This document shows, in pieces, positions 1 through 9,640 of a stretch of 64,000 bases of DNA. Origin of the DNA: Microvirga sp. BSC39 (GTDB taxonomy: Bacteria; Pseudomonadota; Alphaproteobacteria; Rhizobiales; Beijerinckiaceae); the NCBI RefSeq assembly GCF_000739015.1, contig NZ_JPUG01000046.1, positions 1-64,000 of the forward strand, read 5' to 3'. The translations under genes and the position numbers were made by a program. Under the pieces are notes generated by a model. It was not told where the DNA came from. It made no database searches and saw only the letters and a list, made by a program, of their open reading frames with translations. Position 1 is the stretch's first letter, and every line of letters begins with the position of its first letter.

Positions 1-836
1 CCCTGTCCCAGAAGCTCTCCACCCTTATGTGGGAGGGCCCCGCGGAGGAGCTGACCCTCACGGCCAACACCCAGCCGGCCCTCATGGCCGTGAGTCTCGC
101 GGCCATCCGCGTCCTGGAAGCCGAGGCCGGTCTCGATTTGAAGCGGCATCCCGCCTTTGTGGCCGGCCACTCGCTCGGCGAGTATTCGGCGCTTGCCGCC
201 GCCGGCAGCCTGTCCATTTCCGATACGGCCCGGCTTCTGAGGATCCGCGGCAACGCCATGCAGAATGCCGTTCCCGTGGGGCAGGGTGCCATGGCGGCGC
301 TTCTGGGCCTCGAATACGATACCGCCCTCGAGGTCGCCCGCGAGGCGGCTCAGGGCGAGGTCTGCGATGCGGCCAACGACAATGGCGGCGCCCAGGTGGT
401 GGTGTCCGGTCATAAGGCCGCCGTCGAGCGGGCGGTAGCCATCGCCCAAACCAAGGGCGCCAAGCGTGCCGTGATGCTGGCCGTGTCCGCCCCCTTCCAT
501 TGCGCTCTCATGCAGCCGGCAGCCGATGCCATGCGCGAGGCCCTGGACGGCGTGACCGTGAATGCCCCGGTTGTTCCGGTCGTGGCCAACGTGGAGGCCA
601 TCGCCATCACCGACCCGTCGGCGATCCGCGACGCCCTGGTCCGCCAGGTCACCGGAACCGTGCGCTGGCGCGAGAGCGTCGCCTATATGGCCTCCCAGGG
701 CGTCGATTCCTTCTATGAGGTTGGCTCCGGCAAGGTGCTGACCGGCCTTGTGAAGCGCATCGCGGCGGGCGCTTCGTCTGCCGCCATCGGCGGACCTGAT
801 GACATTGCCGCCTTCAAGGCGTCCCTGAACGGATAA
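1..836 (+). CDS. fabD: Malonyl-CoA:ACP transacylase FabD (5' end outside window)
   Basis: Transfers malonyl groups from CoA to acyl carrier protein, supplying the extender unit for fatty-acid elongation in the cytoplasm. The frame is open from base 3, and the residues before the first in-window Met (LSQKLSTL) match the family, so the true start lies upstream and this is the C-terminal ~85%. The nucleophile motif GHSLGEY is visible, with the catalytic Ser codon at 171-173, and the AFHCALM-like motif (here PFHCALMQPA) holds the catalytic His. The GSG-KVLTGLVKRI C-terminus is typical. It ends 12 bp before fabG, so co-transcription is very likely. Confidence 0.96.
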   Translation, partial: LSQKLSTLMWEGPAEELTLTANTQPALMAVSLAAIRVLEAEAGLDLKRHPAFVAGHSLGEYSALAAAGSLSISDTARLLRIRGNAMQNAVPVGQGAMAALLGLEYDTALEVAREAAQGEVCDAANDNGGAQVVVSGHKAAVERAVAIAQTKGAKRAVMLAVSAPFHCALMQPAADAMREALDGVTVNAPVVPVVANVEAIAITDPSAIRDALVRQVTGTVRWRESVAYMASQGVDSFYEVGSGKVLTGLVKRIAAGASSAAIGGPDDIAAFKASLNG

Positions 837-848
837 GAGGAACCCCGC

Positions 849-1586
849 ATGTTCGATCTCACCGGCCGCAAGGCTCTCGTTACCGGCGCCACGGGCGGCA
901 TCGGCGGCGCCATTGCCCGCGCCCTTCATGCCCAGGGCGCGACCGTCACCCTCTCCGGAACCCGCCGCGCTGCCCTGGACGAGCTTGCCTCGTCGCTGGG
1001 CGAGCGGGTCCATGTGGTCGAAGCCAACCTGTCCGACAAGGACTCGGTCGAGGCTCTCGTTCCGGCGGCTGAGGCGGCCATGGAAGGGCTCGACATCCTG
1101 GTCAACAATGCCGGCGTGACCAAGGACAACCTGTTCATGCGCATGAAGGACGAGGAGTGGGACACGGTGCTCGCCGTGAACCTCACCGCCTCCTTCCGTC
1201 TCTCCCGGGCGGCGGTGAAGAACATGATGCGCCGCCGCTACGGCCGCATCGTCAATATCGGCTCCGTGGTGGGCTCCACGGGCAATCCGGGGCAGGGCAA
1301 CTATGCCGCCTCCAAGGCCGGCCTCATCGGCATGACCAAGGCGCTCGCCGCCGAGGTCGCCAGCCGCAACATCACGGTGAACTGCGTCGCTCCGGGCTTC
1401 ATCGAGTCGCCCATGACCGACGTGCTCAACGACAAGCAGCGGGAGGGGATCCTGGGCACGATCCCCATGGGGCGCCTGGGCCAAGGCGATGAGATCGCTT
1501 CTTCCGTGGTTTATCTCGCGTCCACTGAGGCCGCCTACGTGACGGGTCAGACCCTGCACGTGAATGGCGGAATGGCCATGTTCTAA
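849..1586 (+). CDS. fabG: 3-oxoacyl-ACP reductase FabG
   Basis: NADPH-dependent reduction of 3-ketoacyl-ACP, the first reductive step of fatty-acid elongation. It is a 245-residue classical short-chain dehydrogenase, the usual length. The nucleotide-binding motif TGATGGIG is at residues 12-19 and NNAG at 86-89. The catalytic set is visible as Asn111, Ser139 (IGSVVG), Tyr152 and Lys156 (YAASK). The start follows an AGAGGAA ribosome site. It lies between fabD and acpP, the standard order of this operon. Confidence 0.97.
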   Translation: MFDLTGRKALVTGATGGIGGAIARALHAQGATVTLSGTRRAALDELASSLGERVHVVEANLSDKDSVEALVPAAEAAMEGLDILVNNAGVTKDNLFMRMKDEEWDTVLAVNLTASFRLSRAAVKNMMRRRYGRIVNIGSVVGSTGNPGQGNYAASKAGLIGMTKALAAEVASRNITVNCVAPGFIESPMTDVLNDKQREGILGTIPMGRLGQGDEIASSVVYLASTEAAYVTGQTLHVNGGMAMF

Positions 1587-1820
1587 AGGAACTTATGGCC
1601 GTTTTCGGAATCTGTTTGCAGGTGCCGACAACCTCTCGCCAGACAGGATAAGCTTGTGTTAAGCATGATCCCGATCAGGTCAAAGGGGTTGACCGGCGCT
1701 CAAAAATGCGGCTTTGCACGGCGCAGGGTAGCCGTTTCAGCGTTGTCAGCTGAGCAGCTGATCTAATTTGATTTCTTGAATCCGCCCAATCCTGAGGCGG
1801 CAGCCACTGAGGAAAAAACG

Positions 1821-2057
1821 ATGAGTGACGTCGCTGATCGCGTGAAGAAGATTGTTGTCGAGCACCTGGGCGTCGAAGCCGACAAGGTGGTCGAGAACGC
1901 GAACTTCATCGACGACCTGGGCGCCGACAGCCTTGATACGGTCGAGCTGGTGATGGCGTTCGAGGAAGAGTTCAACGTCGAGATTCCGGATGACGCGGCT
2001 GAGACCATCGTGACGGTCGGCGACGCTGTCCGCTTCCTCGAGAAGAACGCAGCCTAA
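1821..2057 (+). CDS. acpP: Acyl carrier protein
   Basis: Small acidic carrier that holds growing acyl chains on a phosphopantetheine arm. It has 78 residues; the arm attaches at Ser37 in the motif GADSLDT. The ATG at 1821 is preferred over an in-frame upstream ATG at 1776, because 1821 gives the family N-terminus [10 protein letters not shown] and follows a GAGGAAAAAA stretch. The 234-bp space after fabG contains a ggtcaa/ttgacc hairpin (1678-1694), and its TTGACC (1689-1694) could serve as a -35 element, so acpP probably has its own strong promoter; that is inference. Confidence 0.97.
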   Translation: MSDVADRVKKIVVEHLGVEADKVVENANFIDDLGADSLDTVELVMAFEEEFNVEIPDDAAETIVTVGDAVRFLEKNAA

Positions 2058-2066
2058 GAGCTGAAG

Positions 2067-2100
2067 GGGCGTCGGGTGATTCATCCGACGCCCTAATTTT
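2067..2100 (+). terminator. Intrinsic terminator or attenuator after acpP
   Basis: Stem gggcgtcgg (2067-2075) pairs with ccgacgccc (2085-2093) around a 9-nt loop and is followed by TAATTTT. It lies between acpP and fabF and would let acpP be made in excess over fabF. Confidence 0.75.
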
Positions 2101-2123
2101 ATCAATCGATAAGGCAGGAATTC

Positions 2124-3386
2124 ATGCGCCGGGTAGTTGTTACAGGTCTTGGCATGGTCACTCCGCTGGGCAGCGGGGTCGATGCCACATGGTCCCGCCT
2201 CATCGAGGGACAGAGCGGCGCCGGCAAGATCACGGATTTCCAGGTCGACGACCTGGCCTGCCAGATCGCCTGCCAGATCCCACGGGGCGACGGCACCGAC
2301 GGCACCTTCAACGCCGACGATTGGATGGAGCCCAAGGAGCAGCGCAAGGTCGATCCCTTCATCGTCTATGCGATGGCAGCGTCGACCCAGGCTCTTCGCG
2401 ATTCCGGCTGGCAGCCGAAGACTTATGAGGAGCAGTGCGCCACGGGCGTGCTGATCGGCTCCGGCATCGGCGGCATCGGCGGTATCTACGAAGCGTCCGC
2501 GACCTTGATCGAGCGCGGCCCGCGCCGCATCTCGCCGTTCTTCATCCCCGGCCGCCTGATCAACCTGGCTGGCGGCTACGTCTCCATCGAGCACGGCCTG
2601 AAGGGTCCGAACCACGCAGTCGTGACCGCCTGCTCCACCGGGTCGCATGCCATCGGCGACGCAGCCCGCCTGATCGCGCTTGGCGATGCGGACGTGATGG
2701 TCGCGGGCGGCACGGAATCACCGGTCAACCGCCTCTCCATCGCAGGCTTTGCTGCCTGCCGGGCTCTCTCCACGGGCTACAACGACAGGCCCGAGAAGGC
2801 TTCTCGCCCCTACGACAAGGACCGTGACGGCTTCGTCATGGGCGAGGGTGCCGGTATCGTGGTGCTGGAGGAATACGAGCACGCCAAGGCCCGCGGCGCC
2901 AAGATCTATGCCGAGGTAATCGGCTACGGCCTGTCGGGCGACGCCTATCACATCACCTCGCCGTCCGAGGACGGCGACGGCGCCTATCGCTGCATGGCCG
3001 CCGCCCTCAAGCGCGCCGCCATCGACGTGTCCGAGATCGACTACGTCAACGCCCACGGCACCTCGACGCCCCTGGGCGACGAGCTTGAGCTGAAGGCGGT
3101 CGAGCGCATCATGGGCAATGCCGCCGGCAAGCTTTCCATGTCGTCCACCAAGTCGGCCATCGGTCACCTGCTCGGCGCCGCCGGTGCCGTCGAGGCGATC
3201 TTCTCGATCCTGGCCATCCGCGACGGCATCATCCCGCCGACGATCAACCTCGACAATCCGTCCGTGGAGACGGCCATCGACCTCGTGCCGAAGCAGGCCA
3301 AGCACAAGGAGGTCAACGTGGCCCTGTCGAACTCCTTCGGGTTCGGCGGAACTAACGCTTCGCTCATTCTTCGTCGCGTATCATAA
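2124..3386 (+). CDS. fabF: 3-oxoacyl-ACP synthase II FabF
   Basis: Condensing enzyme that joins acyl-ACP and malonyl-ACP, with release of CO2, in fatty-acid elongation. It has 420 residues and a thiolase fold. The catalytic triad is visible: Cys170 (VTACSTGS), His311 (NAHGTSTP) and His348 (SAIGHLLGAAG). Lys343 of the KSAIGH motif is also present. The C-terminal GFGGTNASLIL is typical. It follows acpP and its terminator, 66 bp after the acpP stop. Confidence 0.97.
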   Translation: MRRVVVTGLGMVTPLGSGVDATWSRLIEGQSGAGKITDFQVDDLACQIACQIPRGDGTDGTFNADDWMEPKEQRKVDPFIVYAMAASTQALRDSGWQPKTYEEQCATGVLIGSGIGGIGGIYEASATLIERGPRRISPFFIPGRLINLAGGYVSIEHGLKGPNHAVVTACSTGSHAIGDAARLIALGDADVMVAGGTESPVNRLSIAGFAACRALSTGYNDRPEKASRPYDKDRDGFVMGEGAGIVVLEEYEHAKARGAKIYAEVIGYGLSGDAYHITSPSEDGDGAYRCMAAALKRAAIDVSEIDYVNAHGTSTPLGDELELKAVERIMGNAAGKLSMSSTKSAIGHLLGAAGAVEAIFSILAIRDGIIPPTINLDNPSVETAIDLVPKQAKHKEVNVALSNSFGFGGTNASLILRRVS

Positions 3387-3480
3387 GACTGCGGGAGCCT
3401 CTTACGGCTTTTCGCCATAATCCCTGCTAGGGTGTCGGCGGACCGGCAGGACCGCCGGCCGGTACCAGAAAAGCGGCGTG

Positions 3481-4842
3481 ATGTTCGGACGAAAGAAAAA
3501 GATCCTTCTTGCTCCCGTAGACGATTCCGAGAACGGGTCGTCCCAGCCGCGCCTGGCGCCCCGATCCCCAAGCGAGGCCATCAAGCCATCGATGGCTCCG
3601 CCGCCGCCGCCCAGGCTCCGCCGCCGCCGCAGGGGCATGCTCTCCCTTCTCAGCGGGCTGCTGACCCTGCTCGTGGCCGTAGCCATCGCGGGCATCTTCG
3701 GTTTCTCCATGCTCCAGCAGGCGGTGACGACCGACGGGCCGCTGCAGAGCGACAAGGTGGTGGTGATCCCCCGCAACACCGGCACCGGTGAGATCGCCCA
3801 GATCCTCAAGGAGGAGGGCGTGATCGAGCAGCCCATGCTGTTCCAGGCTTATGCTTACATGAACCGCCAGCGCGGACAGCTCAAAGCCGGCGAGTTCCAG
3901 TTCAAGGCCGGCACCAGCGTCGAAGAGGCCATCGACACCCTGATCCAGGGCCGGGCCATCCTGCACACAGTCACGGTCCCGGAAGGGCTCACCAGCGAGC
4001 AGATCATGGCTCGTCTCTACGAGCATGAGATCCTCACGGGCGACATCAGCGAAACCCCGCGCGAAGGCTCGCTCCTGCCCGATACCTACAAGTTCGAGCG
4101 CGGCACCACGCGCCAGCAGATCATCAACACCATGCAGGCGGCCCAACGTCAGGCCCTCGAGCAGATCTGGCAGCGCCGCTCGTCCGAGCTGCCGATCAAG
4201 TCCCCGCAGGAACTCGTAATCCTTGCTTCCATTGTGGAGAAGGAGACGGGCCGCGCCGACGAGCGCACGCGGGTGGCCGGCGTCTTCATCAACCGGCTCA
4301 TGAAGCGCATGAGGCTCCAGTCCGACCCGACCATCGTCTACGGGCTGGTGGGCGGAAAGGGCACTCTGGGACGCGGCATCCTGCGCAGCGAGATCGAGGC
4401 GGCGACGCCCTACAACACCTATGTGATCGAAGGGCTGCCTCCCGGCCCCATCGCCAATCCCGGCCGGGCAGCGCTTGAGGCGGTGGCCAACCCGTCCAGG
4501 ACCAAGGACCTTTACTTCGTGGCCGACGGTTCCGGCGGTCATGCCTTCGCCGAGACCTACGAGCAGCATCAGCGCAACGTGGCCCGGTGGCGGCAGATCG
4601 AGAAGAGCCGTCCCGCGCCCGGCCCTGGGGATGTGGACCGGGCGCTGCCCGATGCAGAGCAGACCGGCGTGACACCCGGTGCCGCCCCCGCGTTGCGCGG
4701 CACCGCAAACGCCCTGCCGGCTGGGGGCGGACGCCCTGGACGCGGCTTCGATGCCAGCGAGGGAACCGACAAGGATCCGCTCAAGAACAAGAGCTTCGAC
4801 CTGACTAAACCGAAGAACGTCCCGGCTCTTCAACAGCCATGA
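3481..4842 (+). CDS. mltG: Endolytic murein transglycosylase MltG
   Basis: Inner-membrane lytic transglycosylase that cuts nascent glycan strands and is thought to set their length. About 453 residues. The N-terminus is a proline- and arginine-rich cytoplasmic segment, followed by one membrane helix (about residues 54-78). The YceG fold follows, with the catalytic-glutamate motif ASIVEKET near residue 254 and the VFINRL and LQSDPTIVYG motifs. The C-terminus carries a low-complexity extension of about 70 residues after the catalytic domain. A GTG at 3478 directly precedes the ATG and either could start translation. It sits between fabF and yicC, a common alphaproteobacterial order. Confidence 0.93.
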   Translation: MFGRKKKILLAPVDDSENGSSQPRLAPRSPSEAIKPSMAPPPPPRLRRRRRGMLSLLSGLLTLLVAVAIAGIFGFSMLQQAVTTDGPLQSDKVVVIPRNTGTGEIAQILKEEGVIEQPMLFQAYAYMNRQRGQLKAGEFQFKAGTSVEEAIDTLIQGRAILHTVTVPEGLTSEQIMARLYEHEILTGDISETPREGSLLPDTYKFERGTTRQQIINTMQAAQRQALEQIWQRRSSELPIKSPQELVILASIVEKETGRADERTRVAGVFINRLMKRMRLQSDPTIVYGLVGGKGTLGRGILRSEIEAATPYNTYVIEGLPPGPIANPGRAALEAVANPSRTKDLYFVADGSGGHAFAETYEQHQRNVARWRQIEKSRPAPGPGDVDRALPDAEQTGVTPGAAPALRGTANALPAGGGRPGRGFDASEGTDKDPLKNKSFDLTKPKNVPALQQP

Positions 4843-4883
4843 GTTGCCAGGGTAGATCCCTGATCCTTGCAATCGACTCTTGG

Positions 4884-4914
4884 ATCGGCGCGCATTATGG
4901 TCGCGCCGATTTTT
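4884..4914 (+). terminator. Intrinsic terminator after mltG
   Basis: Perfect 9-bp stem atcggcgcg (4884-4892) with cgcgccgat (4902-4910), followed by TTTT. It ends 22 bp before yicC, so it may act as partial read-through control inside the gene string. Confidence 0.7.
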
Positions 4915-4936
4915 CATTCCGTCCGAGGTTTCACGC

Positions 4937-5824
4937 ATGTCCATTGCGAGCATGACCGGCTTTGCCCGCGAGGCCGGTGTCACCGGCGCCTATCAATGGG
5001 CCTGGGAACTCAAGACCGTGAACGGCCGCGGGCTCGAAGTGCGGGTTCGGACACCTTCGGGTCTCGACGCCCTGGGCGAGGAGGCGCGCGGGCAGATCCT
5101 CAAGGCGCTCACCCGGGGACAAGGCCAGCTGAATCTCTCGCTGAGCAAGGCGTCGTCCGCCCCGAAGCTGCGCGTCAACCAGGATGTGCTGCAATCGCTG
5201 CTCTCCGCCCTCAATGGCCTGTCGCTTCCTGAGAACGTGAAGCCCGCCTCCCTCGACGGTCTCCTTGCCATACGTGGCGTGGTGGAACTCGACGACGATG
5301 CCGACGATCCGGGGCAGAACGAGGAGCTTGCGGCCGCGTTGAGAGCCGGTGCCGGAGCGCTGATCGATGGGCTCAAGGCAGCCCGCCTGAAAGAGGGGCA
5401 GGCGCTGTCCGCCGTCCTCGGACAGCAGGTCGATCTCATCTCACGGCTCGTCGACGAGGCCGAAGCCGCGCCCGCCCGTCGGCCGGAGGCAATCCGCGCG
5501 CGGCTGGAAACTCAGATCGCAGAATTGTTCGAGGGCAAGCATGCCCTCGACCCGGCACGCCTCCACCAGGAGGCGGTGCTGATCGCGGCCCGGGCGGATA
5601 TCCGCGAGGAGCTTGATCGCCTGCGCGCCCATGTGGATGCCGCTCGCGGCCTGCTGCAGGAAGGCGGCCCGGTCGGCCGGCGTCTCGATTTCCTGGCGCA
5701 GGAATTCGGCCGCGAGGCGAATACCCTGTGCGCGAAAGCCAATGATGTCTCCCTGTCGCGGATCGGCCTTGAATTGAAGGCCGTGATCGAGCAATTCCGC
5801 GAGCAGGTTCAGAACGTGGAGTGA
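4937..5824 (+). CDS. yicC: YicC/YloC family endoribonuclease
   Basis: Member of the YicC family, whose E. coli and Bacillus members are reported RNA-degrading enzymes. It has 295 residues, the family length. The N-terminal signature SMTGFA (residues 5-10) and ELKTVNGR (24-31) are both present, and the C-terminal DUF1732 region contains the EFGREANTL motif. The ATG at 4937 gives the conserved N-terminus; a frame starting at 4880 would add unconserved residues and run across the upstream terminator. The gene ends 4 bp before gmk and is almost certainly co-transcribed with it. Confidence 0.9.
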   Translation: MSIASMTGFAREAGVTGAYQWAWELKTVNGRGLEVRVRTPSGLDALGEEARGQILKALTRGQGQLNLSLSKASSAPKLRVNQDVLQSLLSALNGLSLPENVKPASLDGLLAIRGVVELDDDADDPGQNEELAAALRAGAGALIDGLKAARLKEGQALSAVLGQQVDLISRLVDEAEAAPARRPEAIRARLETQIAELFEGKHALDPARLHQEAVLIAARADIREELDRLRAHVDAARGLLQEGGPVGRRLDFLAQEFGREANTLCAKANDVSLSRIGLELKAVIEQFREQVQNVE

Positions 5825-5828
5825 TGCG

Positions 5829-6479
5829 GTGAGCCAAGATCCGAAGTCCCCGGTCGGCCGTCGCGGCCTGATCCTCATCCTGTCGTCGCCATCGGGTGCC
5901 GGCAAAACCACGCTCACCCGCAGCCTCGTGGAAGAGCGGGCCGGCGTTCTGTCGGTTTCCGTCACCACGCGTCCCAAGCGTCCGTCGGAGATCGAGGGCA
6001 GGCACTATCACTTCATCGACGTGGAGGAGTTCAAGGCGATGCGCGATCGCGACGAGCTCCTGGAATGGGCCGAGGTGCACGGCAACTTCTACGGAACGCC
6101 GCGCAAGCCCGTGGAGAAGACGCTGGCCGCCGGCCAGGACATGGTCTTCGACATCGATTACCAGGGCACCCGCCAGGTGCGGCAGAAGCTGCCGGACGAT
6201 GTGGTGACCGTGTTCGTCCTGCCTCCGAGCTTCAAGGAGCTGAAGGCGCGCCTGGAGCGCCGGGCGGAGGATGCACCCGACGTCATCGCCAAGCGTCTCG
6301 CCAATGCCCGCGTCGAGATGGAGCGCTGGGTCGAGTACGACTACGTGATCGTCAACGAAGACCTCGACCGCTCCTTCCAGAGCCTCAAGGCCATCCAGGC
6401 GGCCGAGCGCCTCAAGCGCGATCGCCTCGTCGGCCTCTCTGACTTTGTCGAAGGATTGCTGGACGAGAAACTCGACTAG
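5829..6479 (+). CDS. gmk: Guanylate kinase
   Basis: Phosphorylates GMP to GDP with ATP. It has 216 residues. The P-loop SPSGAGKTT is at 20-28. The GMP-binding region is also visible ([11 protein letters not shown], and GRHYHFID with its Tyr). The start codon is GTG at 5829, 4 bp after the yicC stop; an in-frame ATG is absent nearby, which supports the GTG. Its stop is 14 bp from the end of the convergent ddl. Confidence 0.95.
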   Translation: MSQDPKSPVGRRGLILILSSPSGAGKTTLTRSLVEERAGVLSVSVTTRPKRPSEIEGRHYHFIDVEEFKAMRDRDELLEWAEVHGNFYGTPRKPVEKTLAAGQDMVFDIDYQGTRQVRQKLPDDVVTVFVLPPSFKELKARLERRAEDAPDVIAKRLANARVEMERWVEYDYVIVNEDLDRSFQSLKAIQAAERLKRDRLVGLSDFVEGLLDEKLD

Positions 6480-6493
6480 ATCAACGCTTCCTG

Positions 6494-7606
6494 TCAGACG
6501 AGCGCCAGCTGGTTCCGGCGCTCATGGCGGGCGATGGCATGCCCGATCAGCACCTCCATCAACTCGCTCTGCGGCAGGCCTCCTGCCTCCCAAAGCTTGG
6601 GATACATGCTGATCGCCGTGAAGCCCGGCAGGGTGTTCACCTCGTTGACGAACAGGCTGCCCTCGCTCTTCGGATCCACGAAGAAGTCGACACGGGCCAA
6701 TCCTTCGCAGCCGAGAGTCCTGAACGTTTCAACCGCAAGCTCCTGGATGCGTCGCGCTTGGTCTGAGGAGAGTTCGGCGGGAATGCGCAGGAGGGCGCCG
6801 TCCGCGTCGATGTACTTGGCGTCATAGCTGTAGAAGCCGTGGCTGCCGGCCGGCACGATCTCGCCGAGCGGCGAGGCCTTGATCTCGCCTGTGGCGTCCT
6901 CCAGCACGGAGCATTCGATCTCCCGCGCGCCCGTGACGCTGCGCTCCACCAGCAACTTGCCGTCATAGCGGAAGGCGCGCTCGCAGGCTTTGTCGAACTC
7001 CTCAGCCGATGAGGCGCGGGATACGCCCACCGACGAGCCCATATTGGCGGGCTTCACGAAAAGATCACGGGTGCCGAGCGCATCCACCGCAGCTCCATAG
7101 TCGACGCGGGTGCGGGGCGTCAGCGTCAGGAAGGGAACGACCGGCAGGCCGCTGTCGCGCAGCAACCGCTTGGCCACATCCTTGTCCATGCCGGCGGCGG
7201 AGCCCATCACGCCGGAGCCCACATAAGGAATATTGGCGAGTTCGAGGAAGCCCTGGACCGTCCCATCCTCGCCGTTCGGCCCGTGGAGCACCGGCACGAC
7301 CGCGTCGAGGTGAAGCGTCGTGGAGCCGGCGTCGCCGTTCAGGACCATCATCTCGCCTGCCCCACCGGGCAGCAGGGCAACCTGGGGCGCTCCCTCGGGG
7401 ATCTCCAGAGATCTCGCCCCCCGTCCACCGCCATTGCCGCTGTCGCAGAGGAGCCAGCGCCCATCCCGACCGATGCCGATGGGGATGATGTCGTAGCGGT
7501 CCGGATCGAGGGCGCGCAGCACATTGGCGGCCGAAAGCTTGGAGACTTCATGCTCTGCTGAGCGGCCTCCGAACAGAAGCCCGATCCTCTTGCGCGGCTG
7601 CGACAT
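6494..7606 (-). CDS. ddl: D-alanine--D-alanine ligase
   Basis: ATP-grasp ligase that makes the D-Ala-D-Ala dipeptide for peptidoglycan. It has 370 residues, in the range of the longer DdlA-type enzymes. Visible motifs are LFGGRSAEHE near the N-terminus, HGPNGEDG (108-115), the ATP-binding KPANMGSSVG (185-194) and the C-terminal NEVNTLPGFT with its metal/ATP-binding Asn and Glu. A strong AGGAGGA ribosome site precedes the ATG. It stands apart from the mur/fts cluster where ddlB usually lies. It is 151 bp downstream of rsmA on the same strand. Confidence 0.94.
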   Translation of the reverse strand: MSQPRKRIGLLFGGRSAEHEVSKLSAANVLRALDPDRYDIIPIGIGRDGRWLLCDSGNGGGRGARSLEIPEGAPQVALLPGGAGEMMVLNGDAGSTTLHLDAVVPVLHGPNGEDGTVQGFLELANIPYVGSGVMGSAAGMDKDVAKRLLRDSGLPVVPFLTLTPRTRVDYGAAVDALGTRDLFVKPANMGSSVGVSRASSAEEFDKACERAFRYDGKLLVERSVTGAREIECSVLEDATGEIKASPLGEIVPAGSHGFYSYDAKYIDADGALLRIPAELSSDQARRIQELAVETFRTLGCEGLARVDFFVDPKSEGSLFVNEVNTLPGFTAISMYPKLWEAGGLPQSELMEVLIGHAIARHERRNQLALV

Positions 7607-7757
7607 GCCCGCTTCCTCCTCTCGCGGCTATATGAGGCCGCATACCTGAACCAATCCTGGGAGAGGCAGGGTTAAGGTCCTATGAAAGGCCGGCGCCGCT
7701 CCCGTCGAGCGGCTGCATATAGGCCGTATCGAGCACGAGGCGAGCGTCCTGGTCGTT

Positions 7758-8618
7758 CTAAGCCCGTGAGCCGCGCGTGGCGTCCAGGGCATTGGCCAGC
7801 GCCACATAGCCCTCGACCGGGATGTTCTCGGCCCGGGTCGTCTCTTCGAGCCCCGCCGCCTGAATGATCTCGGCCGGATCCGGAGCGATGGATTTCAGGC
7901 TCTGGCGCAGCATCTTGCGGCGTTGCCCGAAGGCTGCCCGCGTCACGGCCTCCAGGGCTTCGAGACGGCAGGGCAGAGGGTTCGCCCGCGGGGTCAGGTG
8001 GACGATGCTCGACCTGATCTTCGGCGGCGGCACGAAGGCGGAGGGCGGCACGTCGAAGAGGATGCGCGATTCCGCGCGCCAGCCGCAGAGGACGCCCAGG
8101 CGTCCGTAGTTCTTCGGGTCGCTCTCGTCGGCAACGATGCGCTCGGCGACTTCGCGCTGGAACATGAGAGTGAGCGAGGCCCACCAGGGCGGCCAGGCGC
8201 CGCCGGTGAGCCACCCGGTGAGCAGGGCCGTGCCGACATTGTAGGGCAGGTTGGCGATGATCCGGACGAACCCGTCGCCGGCCATAGGGCGCGGATCAAA
8301 CTCCAGCGCATCGGCCTCGACCACCTCCAGTCGTCCCGGATAGTGGTCGGCGATTTCCGCAAGCGCCGGGAGGCAGCGGGTGTCGCGCTCGATGGCGATT
8401 ACTCTCTTGGCGCCAGCGGCCAGGATGGCCCGGGTCAGACCGCCGGGGCCGGGGCCGACCTCGATGACGGTAGCCTCCTCCAGCGATCCGGCCGAGCGGG
8501 CGATGCGGCTGGTGAGGTTGAGATCGAACAGGAAGTTCTGGCCCAGCGACTTCTTGGCCATGAGGCCATGGGTGCGGACCACCTCGCGCAAGGGCGGAAG
8601 GTCGTCTATCTGGCTCAT
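7758..8618 (-). CDS. rsmA: 16S rRNA dimethyladenosine transferase RsmA (KsgA)
   Basis: Methylates the two adjacent adenosines in helix 45 of 16S rRNA, using S-adenosylmethionine. It has 286 residues. The N-terminal KKSLGQNFL motif is at 22-30, the SAM-binding motif VGPGPGGLT at 54-62 and the catalytic NLPY at 123-126. The start overlaps the end of pdxA by 4 bp (ATGA), so the two are translated in series. The order pdxA-rsmA is conserved widely in Proteobacteria. Confidence 0.95.
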   Translation of the reverse strand: MSQIDDLPPLREVVRTHGLMAKKSLGQNFLFDLNLTSRIARSAGSLEEATVIEVGPGPGGLTRAILAAGAKRVIAIERDTRCLPALAEIADHYPGRLEVVEADALEFDPRPMAGDGFVRIIANLPYNVGTALLTGWLTGGAWPPWWASLTLMFQREVAERIVADESDPKNYGRLGVLCGWRAESRILFDVPPSAFVPPPKIRSSIVHLTPRANPLPCRLEALEAVTRAAFGQRRKMLRQSLKSIAPDPAEIIQAAGLEETTRAENIPVEGYVALANALDATRGSRA

Positions 8619-9625
8619 GGAGCTCCCAATCTCGCGGCGAGCTTGATAGCGGCGATGAGGCTGTCGGGCCGGGCAATGCCTTGGCCCGCGATGTCGAAGG
8701 CCGTGCCGTGATCCGGGGAAGTGCGCACGAAGGGGAGCCCTAGGGTGACGTTGACCGCCTCGTCGAACGCGATGGTCTTGATCGGGATGAGTGCCTGATC
8801 GTGGTACATGGCAAGCGCCGCATCATAGCGGCTGCGGGCGCGGGCGTGGAACATGGTGTCTGCGGGCAAGGGGCCTGTCACCTCGATGCCATCGGCGCGC
8901 AGCATGTCGATGGCCGGGGCGATGACACTGCTGTCCTCCTGTCCCATTGCTCCGTTCTCACCGGCGTGAGGATTGAGGCCTGCCAACGCCAGTCTCGGAT
9001 GTGCGATGCCGAACCGCTCCCGCAACTCCCGGGCCACGATGCGCCCTGTCAGCACGATCAGATCCGAGGTGAGGGCGGAGGGCACGTCCGCGAGGGGGAT
9101 ATGCACGGTCACGGGCACCACGGACAGCTCTTCGCTCCAGAGCATCATCACAGGATGCCAGATCTCATCCCTGCCTTCTGACGCGAGGGCGGCGAGAAAT
9201 TCCGTATGGCCCGGGTGCCGGAACCCGGCCTCGTAGAGGACGTGCTTGGCAATGGGGTTCGTGACGAGTGCCGAAGCGGCCCCCTTCTGGACCAGCCGCA
9301 CGGCCGTCTCGATGGACTCGATCACCGAGGCCGCAGCGCCTGCATCGGGCTTGCCCGGTTGTGCCGAGACCGAAACGCTCAAGGGGAGAACCGGGAGGGC
9401 GTTCGGGAATGTGTCCGGGATCCGTGACACCTCGACGGCCATGATCGGAATGTCCCAACCCTGGCTCTGAGCAACGCGCTCAAGGAATGCGGGGTCGCTC
9501 AACACCGCAAAGGGGGGCAGGGCCTGTTCTTTCCGCAGCATCCAGGCCCTCAGGGCCAGTTCCGGCCCGATCCCGGCCGGGTCACCCTGCGTCAGCAGGA
9601 GTGAGGGCTGGTTCAAGGCCGACAC
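8615..9625 (-). CDS. pdxA: 4-hydroxythreonine-4-phosphate dehydrogenase PdxA
   Basis: NAD- and divalent-metal-dependent dehydrogenase of the DXP-dependent pyridoxal phosphate pathway. It has 336 residues. Motifs: GDPAGIGPE (14-22), the NPHAGENG segment, [11 protein letters not shown], and [14 protein letters not shown], which carry the metal-binding histidines. It begins 15 bp after the lptD stop, where surA would normally stand between the two. It overlaps rsmA by 4 bp downstream. Confidence 0.95.
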   Translation of the reverse strand: MSALNQPSLLLTQGDPAGIGPELALRAWMLRKEQALPPFAVLSDPAFLERVAQSQGWDIPIMAVEVSRIPDTFPNALPVLPLSVSVSAQPGKPDAGAAASVIESIETAVRLVQKGAASALVTNPIAKHVLYEAGFRHPGHTEFLAALASEGRDEIWHPVMMLWSEELSVVPVTVHIPLADVPSALTSDLIVLTGRIVARELRERFGIAHPRLALAGLNPHAGENGAMGQEDSSVIAPAIDMLRADGIEVTGPLPADTMFHARARSRYDAALAMYHDQALIPIKTIAFDEAVNVTLGLPFVRTSPDHGTAFDIAGQGIARPDSLIAAIKLAARLGAP

Positions 9626-9640
9626 CGGTGTCCTTCACCA

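Noticed and set aside
1776..1820. Upstream start of acpP at 1776
   Set aside because: Adds a tail not seen in acyl carrier proteins; ATG 1821 gives the standard N-terminus.
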